Shown here in pieces: positions 23,584 to 31,662 of a DNA stretch of 45,362 bases (positions are counted from its first letter, which is position 1; every line of letters starts with the position of its first letter). The translations under genes were made by a program, and so were the position numbers. Origin of the DNA: Candidatus Altarchaeota archaeon (lineage in GTDB: Archaea; Altiarchaeota; Altiarchaeia; JAFGQM01); NCBI GenBank assembly GCA_016935655.1, contig JAFGQM010000055.1, positions 1 to 45,362 of the forward strand. The letters run 5' to 3'. Under the pieces are notes generated by a model, which did no database searches, was not told the DNA's origin, and was given only the letters and a program-made list of their open reading frames with translations.

Positions 23584-24558
23584 ATGCTCCTTTTTCTCTC
23601 GGTAGTAGTCGTAGCATTTCTCGGGACTCTGGTCTCGGTTCCGGTGCTAATCAGGAAATTCAAAGACGCCAAGATAGTGGGCCCAGACGTCCACAAGCCC
23701 TACAAACCGCTTCTGCCGGAGATGGGGGGCTTGGGGATAGTAGCAGGCTTCGTGGCCGGCGTGCTGTTTGCAGTAGCCCTTGCAACCCTGACAAAGAGCG
23801 GTTCCGCCCAAGGGCCAGCAATGGAATCGGATTTGGCAAGCATATTCGCTGCGGTCATGGCGATACTCATCATCGCGATTATCGGGATGTTCGACGATCT
23901 GGTCCGGATGAGGCAGAGCGTCAAGGCCCTTTTGCCCATCTTCGCTTCGATGCCCCTCGTAGCTATAGCCGCCGGTTCCCCCTACATGACCCTACCCTTC
24001 GTCGGCAGTGTGTACCTCCCATTAATATACCCACTGATCCTGATACCGTTGGGCTTCACCGTGGCCTCAAACGTCACAAACATGCTCGCTGGCTTCAATG
24101 GTCTTGAGGCCGGCATGGGTTTGGTTGCATGCTCCGCTTTGGCGGTAGTGGCTTGGAGGGCCGGAAGCCTGGATGCCTTGATACTCATGCTTGCCATGGT
24201 CGGCGCCCTGGCTGCCTTTTTGGTGTTCAACTGGTACCCGGCCAAGATATTCCCAGGCGATGCAGGGACCTTGAGCATCGGGGCGGCTATAGCGGCCGCT
24301 GCAATAATAGGCAACTTCGAGATGGCAGGGGTCGTGGTCCTGATGTCCTACTTCGCCGACTTCATAATAAAGGCCAGGAACAGGTTCCCGAAGGAAGTCG
24401 AGCTGACAAGACTGAGGGGCGACCACCTCACCTGCGAGCGGGTGGTGGGCCTCCCCGGCCTTATAATGAACTCAATAAATGGCATAAGTGAGAAGAAGCT
24501 AGTCTTGACGCTGATTCTGATAGAACTAGTATTTGGAACAATCGCTGTTTTAATATGA
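23584..24558 (+). CDS. GPT-type polyprenyl-phosphate N-acetylhexosamine-1-phosphate transferase (AglH/Alg7-like)
   Basis: Members of this family start lipid-linked glycan synthesis by joining a sugar 1-phosphate from its UDP form (usually UDP-GlcNAc) to dolichyl or polyprenyl phosphate. The 324-residue protein has about 10 membrane helices and the family motifs: PEMGGLGIVAGF, GMFDDLVRMRQSVK with the DD pair (about residues 101-102), NVTNMLAGFNGLEAG and FNWYPAKIFPGDAG with the catalytic Asp. A late loop carries LRGDHLTCERVVG. The archaeal/eukaryotic form NMLAGFNGLE supports AglH/Alg7 over bacterial MraY. It lies 5 bp after aglB, and its end overlaps the epimerase ATG by 4 bp. The sugar cannot be deduced. 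Confidence 0.9.
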   Translation: MLLFLSVVVVAFLGTLVSVPVLIRKFKDAKIVGPDVHKPYKPLLPEMGGLGIVAGFVAGVLFAVALATLTKSGSAQGPAMESDLASIFAAVMAILIIAIIGMFDDLVRMRQSVKALLPIFASMPLVAIAAGSPYMTLPFVGSVYLPLIYPLILIPLGFTVASNVTNMLAGFNGLEAGMGLVACSALAVVAWRAGSLDALILMLAMVGALAAFLVFNWYPAKIFPGDAGTLSIGAAIAAAAIIGNFEMAGVVVLMSYFADFIIKARNRFPKEVELTRLRGDHLTCERVVGLPGLIMNSINGISEKKLVLTLILIELVFGTIAVLI

Positions 24559-25481
24559 AGGTACTCGTGACTGGTGGGGCCGGGTTCATAGGCTCCAACC
24601 TGGTTGAGGGACTTTGCAGGGGGAACGAGGTTACGGTCCTGGACGACCTGTCGACCGCCAATAAGCAAAGCAGGTCGTTTGTGGAGGGCTTGGGCATAGA
24701 GTTTGTCAGAGGGAGCGTAACCGACGCTGACCTACTAAAAAGAACCCTAGGAGGGATAGACTGCGTCTTCCACCAAGCAGCCATACCGAGCGTCCCGAGG
24801 AGCATAAAGGATCCCCTGGCCGTCAACAGGGCGAACGTCGGGGGGACGCTGACCCTCTTGGACTCTGCCGTAAAAACAGGCGTCAAAAAAATAGTCTACG
24901 CTTCATCCTCTTCGGTCTACGGCGACGCCCCCGCCCTGCCCAAGAGAGAGGACATGCAGCCGGATCCGAAGAGCCCTTATGCAGTCTCCAAACTCATAGG
25001 GGAACACTACATGAGGGTCTTCAATGAGATATACGGCCTTAAGACGATTTCGCTCCGCTACTTCAATGTCTATGGGCCAAGGCAAGACCCCGGGTCGGAG
25101 TATGCGGCGGTCATCCCCCGATTCATCGATGCGGCGCTCGAGGGCAAGCCACTGACGATTTACGGGGACGGGAAGCAGACCAGGGACTTCACCTATGTGG
25201 CGGATGTCGTCGAGGCGAACAAAAAAGCGATGGCCAATAACAAGACCGGCGTCTATAATATAGCCGGTGGCAAGCAGATAAGCATAAACGAACTAGCCGA
25301 AAGGATAATCGAGATTACCGGCTCTAAATCGAAGACCACACACCAAAGACCCAGACCCGGGGACGTTAAGCGCTCGTTGGCTGACGTATCGAAGGCCAAG
25401 AAGGAGCTGGGTTTTGAGCCGAAGGTACACCTGCGCGAGGGTCTTGGGAGAAGCATCGAGTGGATTAAAGAGGCAAGATGA
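24555..25481 (+). CDS. NAD-dependent sugar epimerase, UDP-glucose/GlcNAc 4-epimerase family
   Basis: This extended SDR of 308 residues opens with VLVTGGAGFIGSNLVEG (NAD-binding G-x-x-G-x-x-G). Next come DDLSTANK, ASSSSVYGD with the catalytic Ser, SPYAVSKLIGE with the Tyr-x-x-x-Lys pair and YGDGKQTRDFTYVADVVEA. Ser-Ser-Val-Tyr without an acidic residue after the Ser/Thr favours an epimerase over a 4,6-dehydratase. It would supply a UDP-hexose(NAc) epimer to the downstream transferases. ATG 24555 overlaps the upstream stop; the TGA overlaps the next ATG. Confidence 0.88.
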   Translation: MKVLVTGGAGFIGSNLVEGLCRGNEVTVLDDLSTANKQSRSFVEGLGIEFVRGSVTDADLLKRTLGGIDCVFHQAAIPSVPRSIKDPLAVNRANVGGTLTLLDSAVKTGVKKIVYASSSSVYGDAPALPKREDMQPDPKSPYAVSKLIGEHYMRVFNEIYGLKTISLRYFNVYGPRQDPGSEYAAVIPRFIDAALEGKPLTIYGDGKQTRDFTYVADVVEANKKAMANNKTGVYNIAGGKQISINELAERIIEITGSKSKTTHQRPRPGDVKRSLADVSKAKKELGFEPKVHLREGLGRSIEWIKEAR

Positions 25482-26191
25482 TGGACGAGACCAGATTCTC
25501 AGTCGTGATCCCAGCCCACAACGAGCAGGACAATATCGCACCACTCCTGGAGGATTTGCTGAAGCTCAGAAAGAAGATAGAAAACCCCTTCGAGATAGTC
25601 GTAGTCAACGATAACAGCTCAGACAAGACGGGGGGGATCGCAGAGGAATACTCAAAGAAATATAAGAACATCAAGGTGGTGCACAGGAGCAAGGGCAACA
25701 ATGGCATGGGTTTCGCGTTGGTCGACGGCACAAAGAAGGCGACCCATGATATAACCCTCTGGGTCATGGGCGACAGATCCGATAGCTTAGAGACCATACC
25801 CAAGATTGTGGGGAGGATTGGTGAGGGCTACAATCTCGTTACGGGTTCCCGCTACATAACCGGCGGTTCTAGGGGGGACTTGGACCTGTTCAAGAGTTTT
25901 TTGAGCATGGGTTACTCCCTGCTGGCGAGAGCGGTATTTGGCGTCCCAACCCACGACATAACGAACGCCTTCAGGGGATTCAGGAGGGAGGTTTTCGATT
26001 CAGTGAGACTGGAAAGCGGCGATTTTGCTATTTCCCCAGAGTTCGCCATAAAAGCACACATCAAGGGGTACAAACTAGGTGAGGTGCCGACTGGCTATTC
26101 GAACAGAAGGGCCGGCCAGGCCAAGTTCGACCTGCTCAGGATGGGGATAAGGTATTTTCAATTGTTCAAGTACAAATTTACCGGTGATTAA
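25478..26191 (+). CDS. GT2-family glycosyltransferase, dolichyl-phosphate mannosyltransferase-like
   Basis: The 237-residue protein is a compact GT-A enzyme like Dpm1 without membrane helices. It has FSVVIPAHNEQDNI, EIVVVNDNSSDKTGG (nucleotide-binding Asp pair) and FALVDGTKKA. Where Dpm1 proteins have a DADxxH/Q metal motif, this one reads LWVMGDRSDSLE, which is an unusual form. Then TGSRYITGG, DITNAFRGFRREVF and YSNRRAGQAKF follow, all typical of the family. It probably charges dolichyl phosphate or acts on the growing lipid-linked glycan. Two adjacent ATG codons overlap the upstream TGA; 25478 is the likely start. Confidence 0.85.
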   Translation: MMDETRFSVVIPAHNEQDNIAPLLEDLLKLRKKIENPFEIVVVNDNSSDKTGGIAEEYSKKYKNIKVVHRSKGNNGMGFALVDGTKKATHDITLWVMGDRSDSLETIPKIVGRIGEGYNLVTGSRYITGGSRGDLDLFKSFLSMGYSLLARAVFGVPTHDITNAFRGFRREVFDSVRLESGDFAISPEFAIKAHIKGYKLGEVPTGYSNRRAGQAKFDLLRMGIRYFQLFKYKFTGD

Positions 26192-26195
26192 AAAT

Positions 26196-27491
26196 ATGAA
26201 AATCTGCATTGTGGGTCTGGGCTACGTAGGGCTGCCGACTGCTTTAGCTTTTGCAGAGGCAGGTTACGACGTAGTCGGCGTCGATGTAAAGAAGGCCAGC
26301 GTCGATAAATTAAGTAATGGGGAGTCCACAATCCCGGAGATAATTGAAGATGAAAGAATCAAAAATCTATTAAAAAAATCAAAAATCCGCTTCACCACTG
26401 ATACGAAATCCGCGGTAGGTGCCTCCGACGCAGTACTCATCACCGTGCCGACCCCGGTCGACGAGTCCAAACTCCCGGATTTAAGGTTCGTGGAATCTGC
26501 AGCTGAGGACGTGGCCGAAGGTTTAGGCAAAGGCAAGTTGGTGGTCTTGGAGAGTACGGTCTATCCCGGCGTGACCGAAGAGATCGTCCAGCCGATATTA
26601 GAGAAGAAAACCGGGCTGAAGGCCGGGAAGGATTTCGGCCTGGCCTACTGCCCCGAGCGATACAACCCAGGCGACAAAGAGCACACGATAGAGAGCATCC
26701 GGAGGGTGGTCGGCGCAATAGACAAGAACTGGCTGGAAATAGCCGCTGGCATGTATTCGAAGATCACGAAGAAGGGCGTGATGAAGGTCAGCAGCATAAA
26801 GACCGCCGAAGCGGCGAAAGTCATAGAGAATATACAAAGGGATTTGAACATCGGCCTTATGAACGAGCTGGCCTTGATCTTCGACAAGATGAACATAGAC
26901 ACGAGGGAGGTTATAGGAGCGGCGGCCACAAAGTGGAACTTCCACATTTATTACCCTGGTCCTGGCGTCGGGGGCCATTGTCTCAGTGTGGATCCCTATT
27001 ACCTAGTTTATAAGGCAAGGCAGCTTGGTTTCTCACCCAAGATAATCACAGCGGGCAGGGAGATAAACGATTACATGGCCCGCCACGTGGTTGAACTAGT
27101 GAGCCGGGCATTGAATGAAAAGGAAAGAAATTTCAAAAACTCGAAAATAGCCATTCTGGGGGCGTCATACAAGGGCAATGTTGGCGATGCAAGAGAGACC
27201 CCAGCCAAGAGGATCGCCGAGGAGCTGAAAGAAAAGAGCGCCAGGGTTTTTGTTTACGATTCATTAGTCGAGAAAGACGAGATGAAAAGATGGGGCGTTG
27301 AAGTAACGGATTATAGCACCTCTGTTCTAGATGCAGACTGCGTCATCATCCATTCCGACCACGACGAGTTTAAGGACCTGGATCTAGGGAAATTATCAAG
27401 ATCCATGAGAACCAAGATAATTATAGATACCCGTGCACTCATAGACCAAAAAAAGGCACATGAGTTGGGTTTTTTACTTAAACGAATCTAA
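26196..27491 (+). CDS. UDP-sugar 6-dehydrogenase (UDP-ManNAc/UDP-glucose dehydrogenase family)
   Basis: These enzymes oxidise C6 of a UDP-sugar in two NAD-dependent steps to a uronic acid. The product is about 431 residues and starts KICIVGLGYVGLPTALAFAE, a Rossmann motif. It also has ITVPTPVDESKLPDL, VLESTVYPGVTEE, YCPERYNPGD, a central helix around NIQRDLNIGLMNELA and the catalytic Cys in GPGVGGHCLSVDPYYL; the C-terminal domain has ILGASYKGNVGDARETP. GGHC-x-x-VDPYYL is usual in WecC-like UDP-ManNAc dehydrogenases. An in-frame GTG at 26184 precedes the ATG at 26196; the ATG places the Rossmann strand correctly. A uronic acid in the N-glycan would fit the acidic glycans known in euryarchaea. 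Confidence 0.92.
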   Translation: MKICIVGLGYVGLPTALAFAEAGYDVVGVDVKKASVDKLSNGESTIPEIIEDERIKNLLKKSKIRFTTDTKSAVGASDAVLITVPTPVDESKLPDLRFVESAAEDVAEGLGKGKLVVLESTVYPGVTEEIVQPILEKKTGLKAGKDFGLAYCPERYNPGDKEHTIESIRRVVGAIDKNWLEIAAGMYSKITKKGVMKVSSIKTAEAAKVIENIQRDLNIGLMNELALIFDKMNIDTREVIGAAATKWNFHIYYPGPGVGGHCLSVDPYYLVYKARQLGFSPKIITAGREINDYMARHVVELVSRALNEKERNFKNSKIAILGASYKGNVGDARETPAKRIAEELKEKSARVFVYDSLVEKDEMKRWGVEVTDYSTSVLDADCVIIHSDHDEFKDLDLGKLSRSMRTKIIIDTRALIDQKKAHELGFLLKRI

Positions 27492-27498
27492 TAAACCC

Positions 27499-28659
27499 AT
27501 GGAGATCCTCCTTGTTTCTACCGACTTCCCGTACGTCGCCGATACCGGGACCATGACACAGGGCGGCGGCGGTGCATGCGTGGCCCAGCTGGCGGAAGCC
27601 CTGAGCGAGAGGGGGATCGACATCACCGTTGTTACCAGCCAGGAGCCCGGGATGAAGAAGGAGCTGTTCGCCTTCCCCATCCACCGCACAAAGTTTTACA
27701 ACTTGGGTTTTAGGGAGAGCAAGATAACACATTCGATACCCGCCACCATGGAGGTCCTGAGATTGACCAAGAAGCAGGGATTCGACATAATCCACACCCA
27801 CAACCCCACTGCTGGGATTACTGGCTGCATTGCCAAGAGGTTAAGCCAGATCCCCCACTTAATGACTCTCCACGGCCCGTGGGCGGGGGTCAGGCAGAAC
27901 CCCCTTGTGCGCGCGACAGCCAGGTTGATTGAAGGTAAGACGGTCAGATGCTCTGACATGGTGACCTGCGATTCATCAGCGCTCAGGGATGAGACACTTT
28001 TACACTACAAACAGCCCGAGAACAAAGTCGTCGCGATACCGAACGCCGTCGATACGAGATTCTTCGATCCAAAGAAGGCTTCAAAGAGGAAGGCCAGGGA
28101 AGAGCTGGGTTTAAGCATGGAAAAGAAATTAATTTTCTATACCGGGAGATTCGTTGGGGAGAAGGGGCTGCCCTACCTCCTAGACGCGTTTAAGGAGGTC
28201 TCACATATAGAGGATCTAGACCTTCTGCTTCTGGGCGGGGGCTTCGACGAGCACCTGATCCAAGGATGGCTCGCTGGGAATCCTGGGTTAAGCAGCAGGA
28301 TACACGTCATACCCTACCTCCCCTATGGAAAGATGCCCTATGCCTACCTGGCCTGCGACATATTCGTCCTACCCACCCTAGCCGAGGGCATGAGCCGCTC
28401 TATCCTAGAGGCCATGGCATGCGAGAAACCCGTCGTCGCCACTAGGATAGGAGGCAATACCGAGTTATTGAGCGGTGACAGAGGGATCTTAGTGAGGCCA
28501 AAGAGCCCCGAGGACATAGCAAAGGCCATAGAAAGGCTGCGGAATGAAAAGCTTGCCAAGAAGCTGGGCATCCGAAGCAGGCAGTTCGTGCAGAAGAACA
28601 ACACCATCAAAAAGAGGGTCGATTCCTTCATCGAGGTCTATGAGGATATGCTAAGATGA
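27499..28659 (+). CDS. GT4-family glycosyltransferase
   Basis: This 386-residue GT-B enzyme has the N-terminal half starting MEILLVSTDFPYVADTG with the Gly-rich loop TQGGGGACVAQLAEAL, and IIHTHNPTAG. The C-terminal half has FYTGRFVGEKGLPYLLDAF and the donor-site motif EGMSRSILEAMACEKPVVAT (E-x7-E). It is probably cytosolic or membrane-associated, using a nucleotide sugar to extend a lipid-linked glycan. The specificity is unknown. ATG 27499 is chosen over an upstream in-frame ATG at 27460, which lies inside the previous gene. It overlaps the next gene by 4 bp. Confidence 0.9.
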   Translation: MEILLVSTDFPYVADTGTMTQGGGGACVAQLAEALSERGIDITVVTSQEPGMKKELFAFPIHRTKFYNLGFRESKITHSIPATMEVLRLTKKQGFDIIHTHNPTAGITGCIAKRLSQIPHLMTLHGPWAGVRQNPLVRATARLIEGKTVRCSDMVTCDSSALRDETLLHYKQPENKVVAIPNAVDTRFFDPKKASKRKAREELGLSMEKKLIFYTGRFVGEKGLPYLLDAFKEVSHIEDLDLLLLGGGFDEHLIQGWLAGNPGLSSRIHVIPYLPYGKMPYAYLACDIFVLPTLAEGMSRSILEAMACEKPVVATRIGGNTELLSGDRGILVRPKSPEDIAKAIERLRNEKLAKKLGIRSRQFVQKNNTIKKRVDSFIEVYEDMLR

Positions 28660-29843
28660 AAATACTAATCGTCATATACATGTTCCCTCCGGTGACGGGC
28701 GGGGGGGAGCAGGGCGCCTTCGAGCTGGCCAGGACCCTGGTCAAGATGGGGCACGAGGTGCATGTGGCCACCACCCACTTCAAGGGTTTAAGGAGATCCG
28801 AGGTCATGGACGGCGTAAGAGTGCACCGCATAATAGGGAACCCGTTCTTGGGGCCCCATACAAACCCTCAAAGGAGCAGTAAGCTGGCCTCATCCATGGC
28901 GCTGAAGTACTTCATGATAATGTCTATGCCCAGACTCCTTAAACTCATCAAAAGGGAGGAATTCGACGTAGTAAACGCCCATTTCATCCTCCCGGCCGGG
29001 CTGCCGGCGACAGACGCGGGGTTCTTCACGTCGACACCAGTCGTCACGACCCTGGTGGGCGGGGATTTGTACACCCCCGGCGAGCCTCCCTTCATGACGC
29101 TCTTCCGCAAGCTGGCCACGCCATTCTACAGGTTCGTGTTCAGCCACTCCACCCTGACTGCCATCAGCACAGACACGGCGAACAGAGCGCGGGGGTTCGG
29201 CTGTAAAAAGGAGATACACGTTACACCATATGGCATCGATCCAAAGAAGTTCTACAAGGCGGCCCCCGATAGGAGGTTGATGGAAAAGCTCGGCTTGGAG
29301 AAAAAGACGGTACTCATATCCGTCTGTAGGCTCTCCAAGAGAAAGGGGTTGGGATACCTCTTAGAGGCCCTGCCGAGGGTCATTGAAAAGGAGAGGGATT
29401 TGAGGCTTCTGATAGTCGGGGACGGTCCGGAGAAGGACAAACTCCAGCAGCTCACAAAGAGATTTGGGTTGCAGGAGAACGTCATTTTCGTCGGCAGCAC
29501 GCCAAACGATGAGTTGATTAGGTACTACAACCTTGCCGATATCTTTGTTCTGCCATCATTGCATGAGGGTATGGGCATCGTCTTCTTGGAGGCAATGGCA
29601 TGCGGCCTGCCCGTGGTAACTACGAAGACAGGGGGGATGACGGACTTTGTTGTGGATGGGAAGACGGGCTTATTGGTCGAAGCAAAGAATTCAAAGCAAC
29701 TGGCAGATGCGCTCATAAAGGTGGTCGGGGACAGAGGATACCGAGAAAGACTATCCAGGAATGTCGGGGAGATGGTCAAAGGATACACTTGGGAGAAATC
29801 AGCCGAACGGTATCTAAGGGCGTATGAGGAGGCGATGGGATGA
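28656..29843 (+). CDS. GT4-family glycosyltransferase
   Basis: This 395-residue GT-B protein opens with MKILIVIYMFPPVTGGGEQG, the acceptor-side Gly loop of GT4 enzymes. It continues with VTTLVGGDLYTPGE, LISVCRLSKRKGLGYLLEAL (start of the donor domain), LLIVGDGPEKDKL and the E-x7-E motif EGMGIVFLEAMACGLPVVTT. Similarity in plan to the preceding gene suggests an old duplication. It is translationally coupled on both sides (ATGA overlaps at 28656 and 29840). Donor and acceptor are unknown. Confidence 0.9.
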   Translation: MKILIVIYMFPPVTGGGEQGAFELARTLVKMGHEVHVATTHFKGLRRSEVMDGVRVHRIIGNPFLGPHTNPQRSSKLASSMALKYFMIMSMPRLLKLIKREEFDVVNAHFILPAGLPATDAGFFTSTPVVTTLVGGDLYTPGEPPFMTLFRKLATPFYRFVFSHSTLTAISTDTANRARGFGCKKEIHVTPYGIDPKKFYKAAPDRRLMEKLGLEKKTVLISVCRLSKRKGLGYLLEALPRVIEKERDLRLLIVGDGPEKDKLQQLTKRFGLQENVIFVGSTPNDELIRYYNLADIFVLPSLHEGMGIVFLEAMACGLPVVTTKTGGMTDFVVDGKTGLLVEAKNSKQLADALIKVVGDRGYRERLSRNVGEMVKGYTWEKSAERYLRAYEEAMG

Positions 29844-30550
29844 AACTTTCGGTGGTTCTACCAACATACAACGAGAAGAAGAATATCCAGATTCTAATCC
29901 CACAGATACAAGAGTTTTTCAAAAAAGAGGCCATAGACGGCGAGGTCGTAGTAGTCGACGACTCCTCCCCGGATGGGACGGCCAGGGAAGCGGAAAAACT
30001 AAACAAGAAGTTTAAGAATGTAAGAGTGGTTCTAAGGGAGAAGAAGGAGGGTCTCGGGGCGGCCTTGAGAGACGGCTACAATGCCGCCAAAGGTGACATA
30101 ATCCTCTCCATGGATTCGGACTTGTCTTTGAACGTGAAAGATGCAAAAAAATTCTTGGGAATGATAGAGCATGGCGACGACCTGGTATTGGGCTCCAGGC
30201 ATTCAAAAGATGGTTACTACGAAAAAAAGAGCTTTCACACTGAGATAAAGAGCGTGATCAGCACTCTCGGCAACCTCTTCACCAGGTTAGCAACCGGGGT
30301 CAATGTTCCGGACTTTTCCTTAAACTTCCGGGCGATGAAAAAGAACGTTTGGCGTTCCATCAAAACCGAGGAGAAAAAGAACGCCTTCCTTTTGGAGATG
30401 ATAGTGAGGATACACTCGAAGGGCTACAAAATCGGCTGGATACCCGTCGCCTTCAAGGACAGGATCTACGGGGAATCGAAGATGCAGCTCTCAAGACAGG
30501 CCCCCTTATTCCTAAAAAAGGCTATCGAATACGGCCTGAAATACCGTTAG
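29840..30550 (+). CDS. Polyprenyl-phosphate mannosyl/glucosyltransferase (Dpm1-like GT2)
   Basis: The 236-residue GT-A protein has the full Dpm1 pattern: KLSVVLPTYNEKKNIQILIP, VVVVDDSSPDGTAREAEK, GLGAALRDGYNAAKGDIILS and the metal motif SMDSDLSLN. Then come LGSRHSKDGYYEKKS, VPDFSLNFRAMKKNVW, and the late WIPVAFKDRIYGESKM. It should make dolichyl- or polyprenyl-phosphate-linked hexose for GT-C enzymes such as the one at 35523. It ends the first rightward block of the island; its last 4 bp overlap the convergent SDR gene. Confidence 0.9.
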   Translation: MKLSVVLPTYNEKKNIQILIPQIQEFFKKEAIDGEVVVVDDSSPDGTAREAEKLNKKFKNVRVVLREKKEGLGAALRDGYNAAKGDIILSMDSDLSLNVKDAKKFLGMIEHGDDLVLGSRHSKDGYYEKKSFHTEIKSVISTLGNLFTRLATGVNVPDFSLNFRAMKKNVWRSIKTEEKKNAFLLEMIVRIHSKGYKIGWIPVAFKDRIYGESKMQLSRQAPLFLKKAIEYGLKYR

Positions 30551-31662
30551 TTCCTCTCTATACCCAAAAAGTGGGGATTAGCCTTGAAGTACTCGACGTT
30601 GTCGAACATGGCCTTCGTGAGCGGTATTCTGGGCCTGAAACCCAGCTCCTTCTTGGCCTTGGAGTAGTCACATATCAGTACCTCGACCTCCGCCGGCCTG
30701 AACCTGGTCTTGTCTATCTCTATCCTCACATCGACACCACAAATCTTGGAAGTAAGCTTGACCAAATCACTGATACTTATCCCGAATCCGTGGCCGAGGT
30801 TATATGGCTCTGCGAATTTCGCCTTCTCGATGGCTAGCAGATAGCCCTGGACCATGTCCCTGACGTCCGTGAAGTCCCGTATCGGGGTGGGGTTCCCTAT
30901 CCTGACCGTCCTTTTGTTCTCCACCAGTGCCCTAGCCACCTGCCTGGCGACTACCGAGGTCACAAACTGTAAACCCCTCCTCGGACCCGTATGGTTGAAG
31001 GATCGGGTGATCTTTACGGGGGTCCCGTAGGACTTGTGGTGGACCTTGGAAAGCATCTCGACAGCGACCTTGGACACCCCGTAGGGCGATTGCGGCCTCA
31101 GGGGGTTTGTCTCCTTTATCGGGACCTCGTTCGGGTAGACCATACCGTACTCCTCGCTGGAGCACGCCACGTGTATCACCTTTATATCCGCCTTGCTCTG
31201 CCGGGCCGCTTCCAAAATGTTCGCGCTACCCACTATATTCGTATCATAGGTTTCGATTGGGCAGCGGAATGACGTTGGGACAAAGCTCTGCGCCCCCAGA
31301 TGAAAGACGACCTCCGGTTCGATGCTGTTGTATGCGATGAGTATTGAGTCAAAATCCTGTAGGTTCCCCTCAACGAGAGTCATCCTCTCTATGACATGCG
31401 CAATGTTCGGATATTCAGGAACACTATGCCGCCTTATAAAGCCGTAAACATCAGCATCGAACTCAATGAGCTTTTCGATTAAGTGACTGCCGACAAACCC
31501 GCTAACGCCAGTTACAAATACTCGTTTACCCGCCCAGAACTTCGGGCTGGCCAGGTCAGCCGTCATATCCTTCTCATATCCCTTGAAGTTCTCCAGGTAG
31601 CCGTCGAGGTTTTCTACATCGATCAATAGGCCCTTGTCAACCCTTGTTTGGTCCATCTTCAA
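30547..31662 (-). CDS. NDP-hexose 4,6-dehydratase-like SDR (GDP-mannose 4,6-dehydratase family)
   Basis: The 371-residue protein has an unusual N-terminal extension of about 40 residues before FWAGKRVFVTGVSGFVGSHL (about 42-61). The catalytic region reads HVACSSEEYGMV, with the Ser-x-Glu of 4,6-dehydratases, then SPYGVSKVAVEML and FNHTGPRRGLQFVTSVVARQ, the latter very like GDP-mannose 4,6-dehydratase. FWxGKRVFVTG also recalls CDP-glucose 4,6-dehydratase, so the nucleotide is open. It probably forms a 4-keto-6-deoxy sugar. It is last in the leftward cassette and overlaps the RfbH-like gene by 26 bp; an in-frame second ATG at 31656 is an alternative start. Confidence 0.82.
   Translation of the reverse strand: MKMDQTRVDKGLLIDVENLDGYLENFKGYEKDMTADLASPKFWAGKRVFVTGVSGFVGSHLIEKLIEFDADVYGFIRRHSVPEYPNIAHVIERMTLVEGNLQDFDSILIAYNSIEPEVVFHLGAQSFVPTSFRCPIETYDTNIVGSANILEAARQSKADIKVIHVACSSEEYGMVYPNEVPIKETNPLRPQSPYGVSKVAVEMLSKVHHKSYGTPVKITRSFNHTGPRRGLQFVTSVVARQVARALVENKRTVRIGNPTPIRDFTDVRDMVQGYLLAIEKAKFAEPYNLGHGFGISISDLVKLTSKICGVDVRIEIDKTRFRPAEVEVLICDYSKAKKELGFRPRIPLTKAMFDNVEYFKANPHFLGIERN

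Noticed and set aside
23540..23600. Frameshift at the end of aglB truncating the thioredoxin domain
   Set aside because: The next gene starts 5 bp later with a normal membrane-protein start, and I saw no continuing thioredoxin sequence in other frames; permutation or natural truncation fits better, though a sequencing error cannot be excluded.
24555..25481. 4,6-dehydratase assignment for this SDR
   Set aside because: The catalytic segment ASSSSVYG lacks the acidic residue typical of dehydratases.
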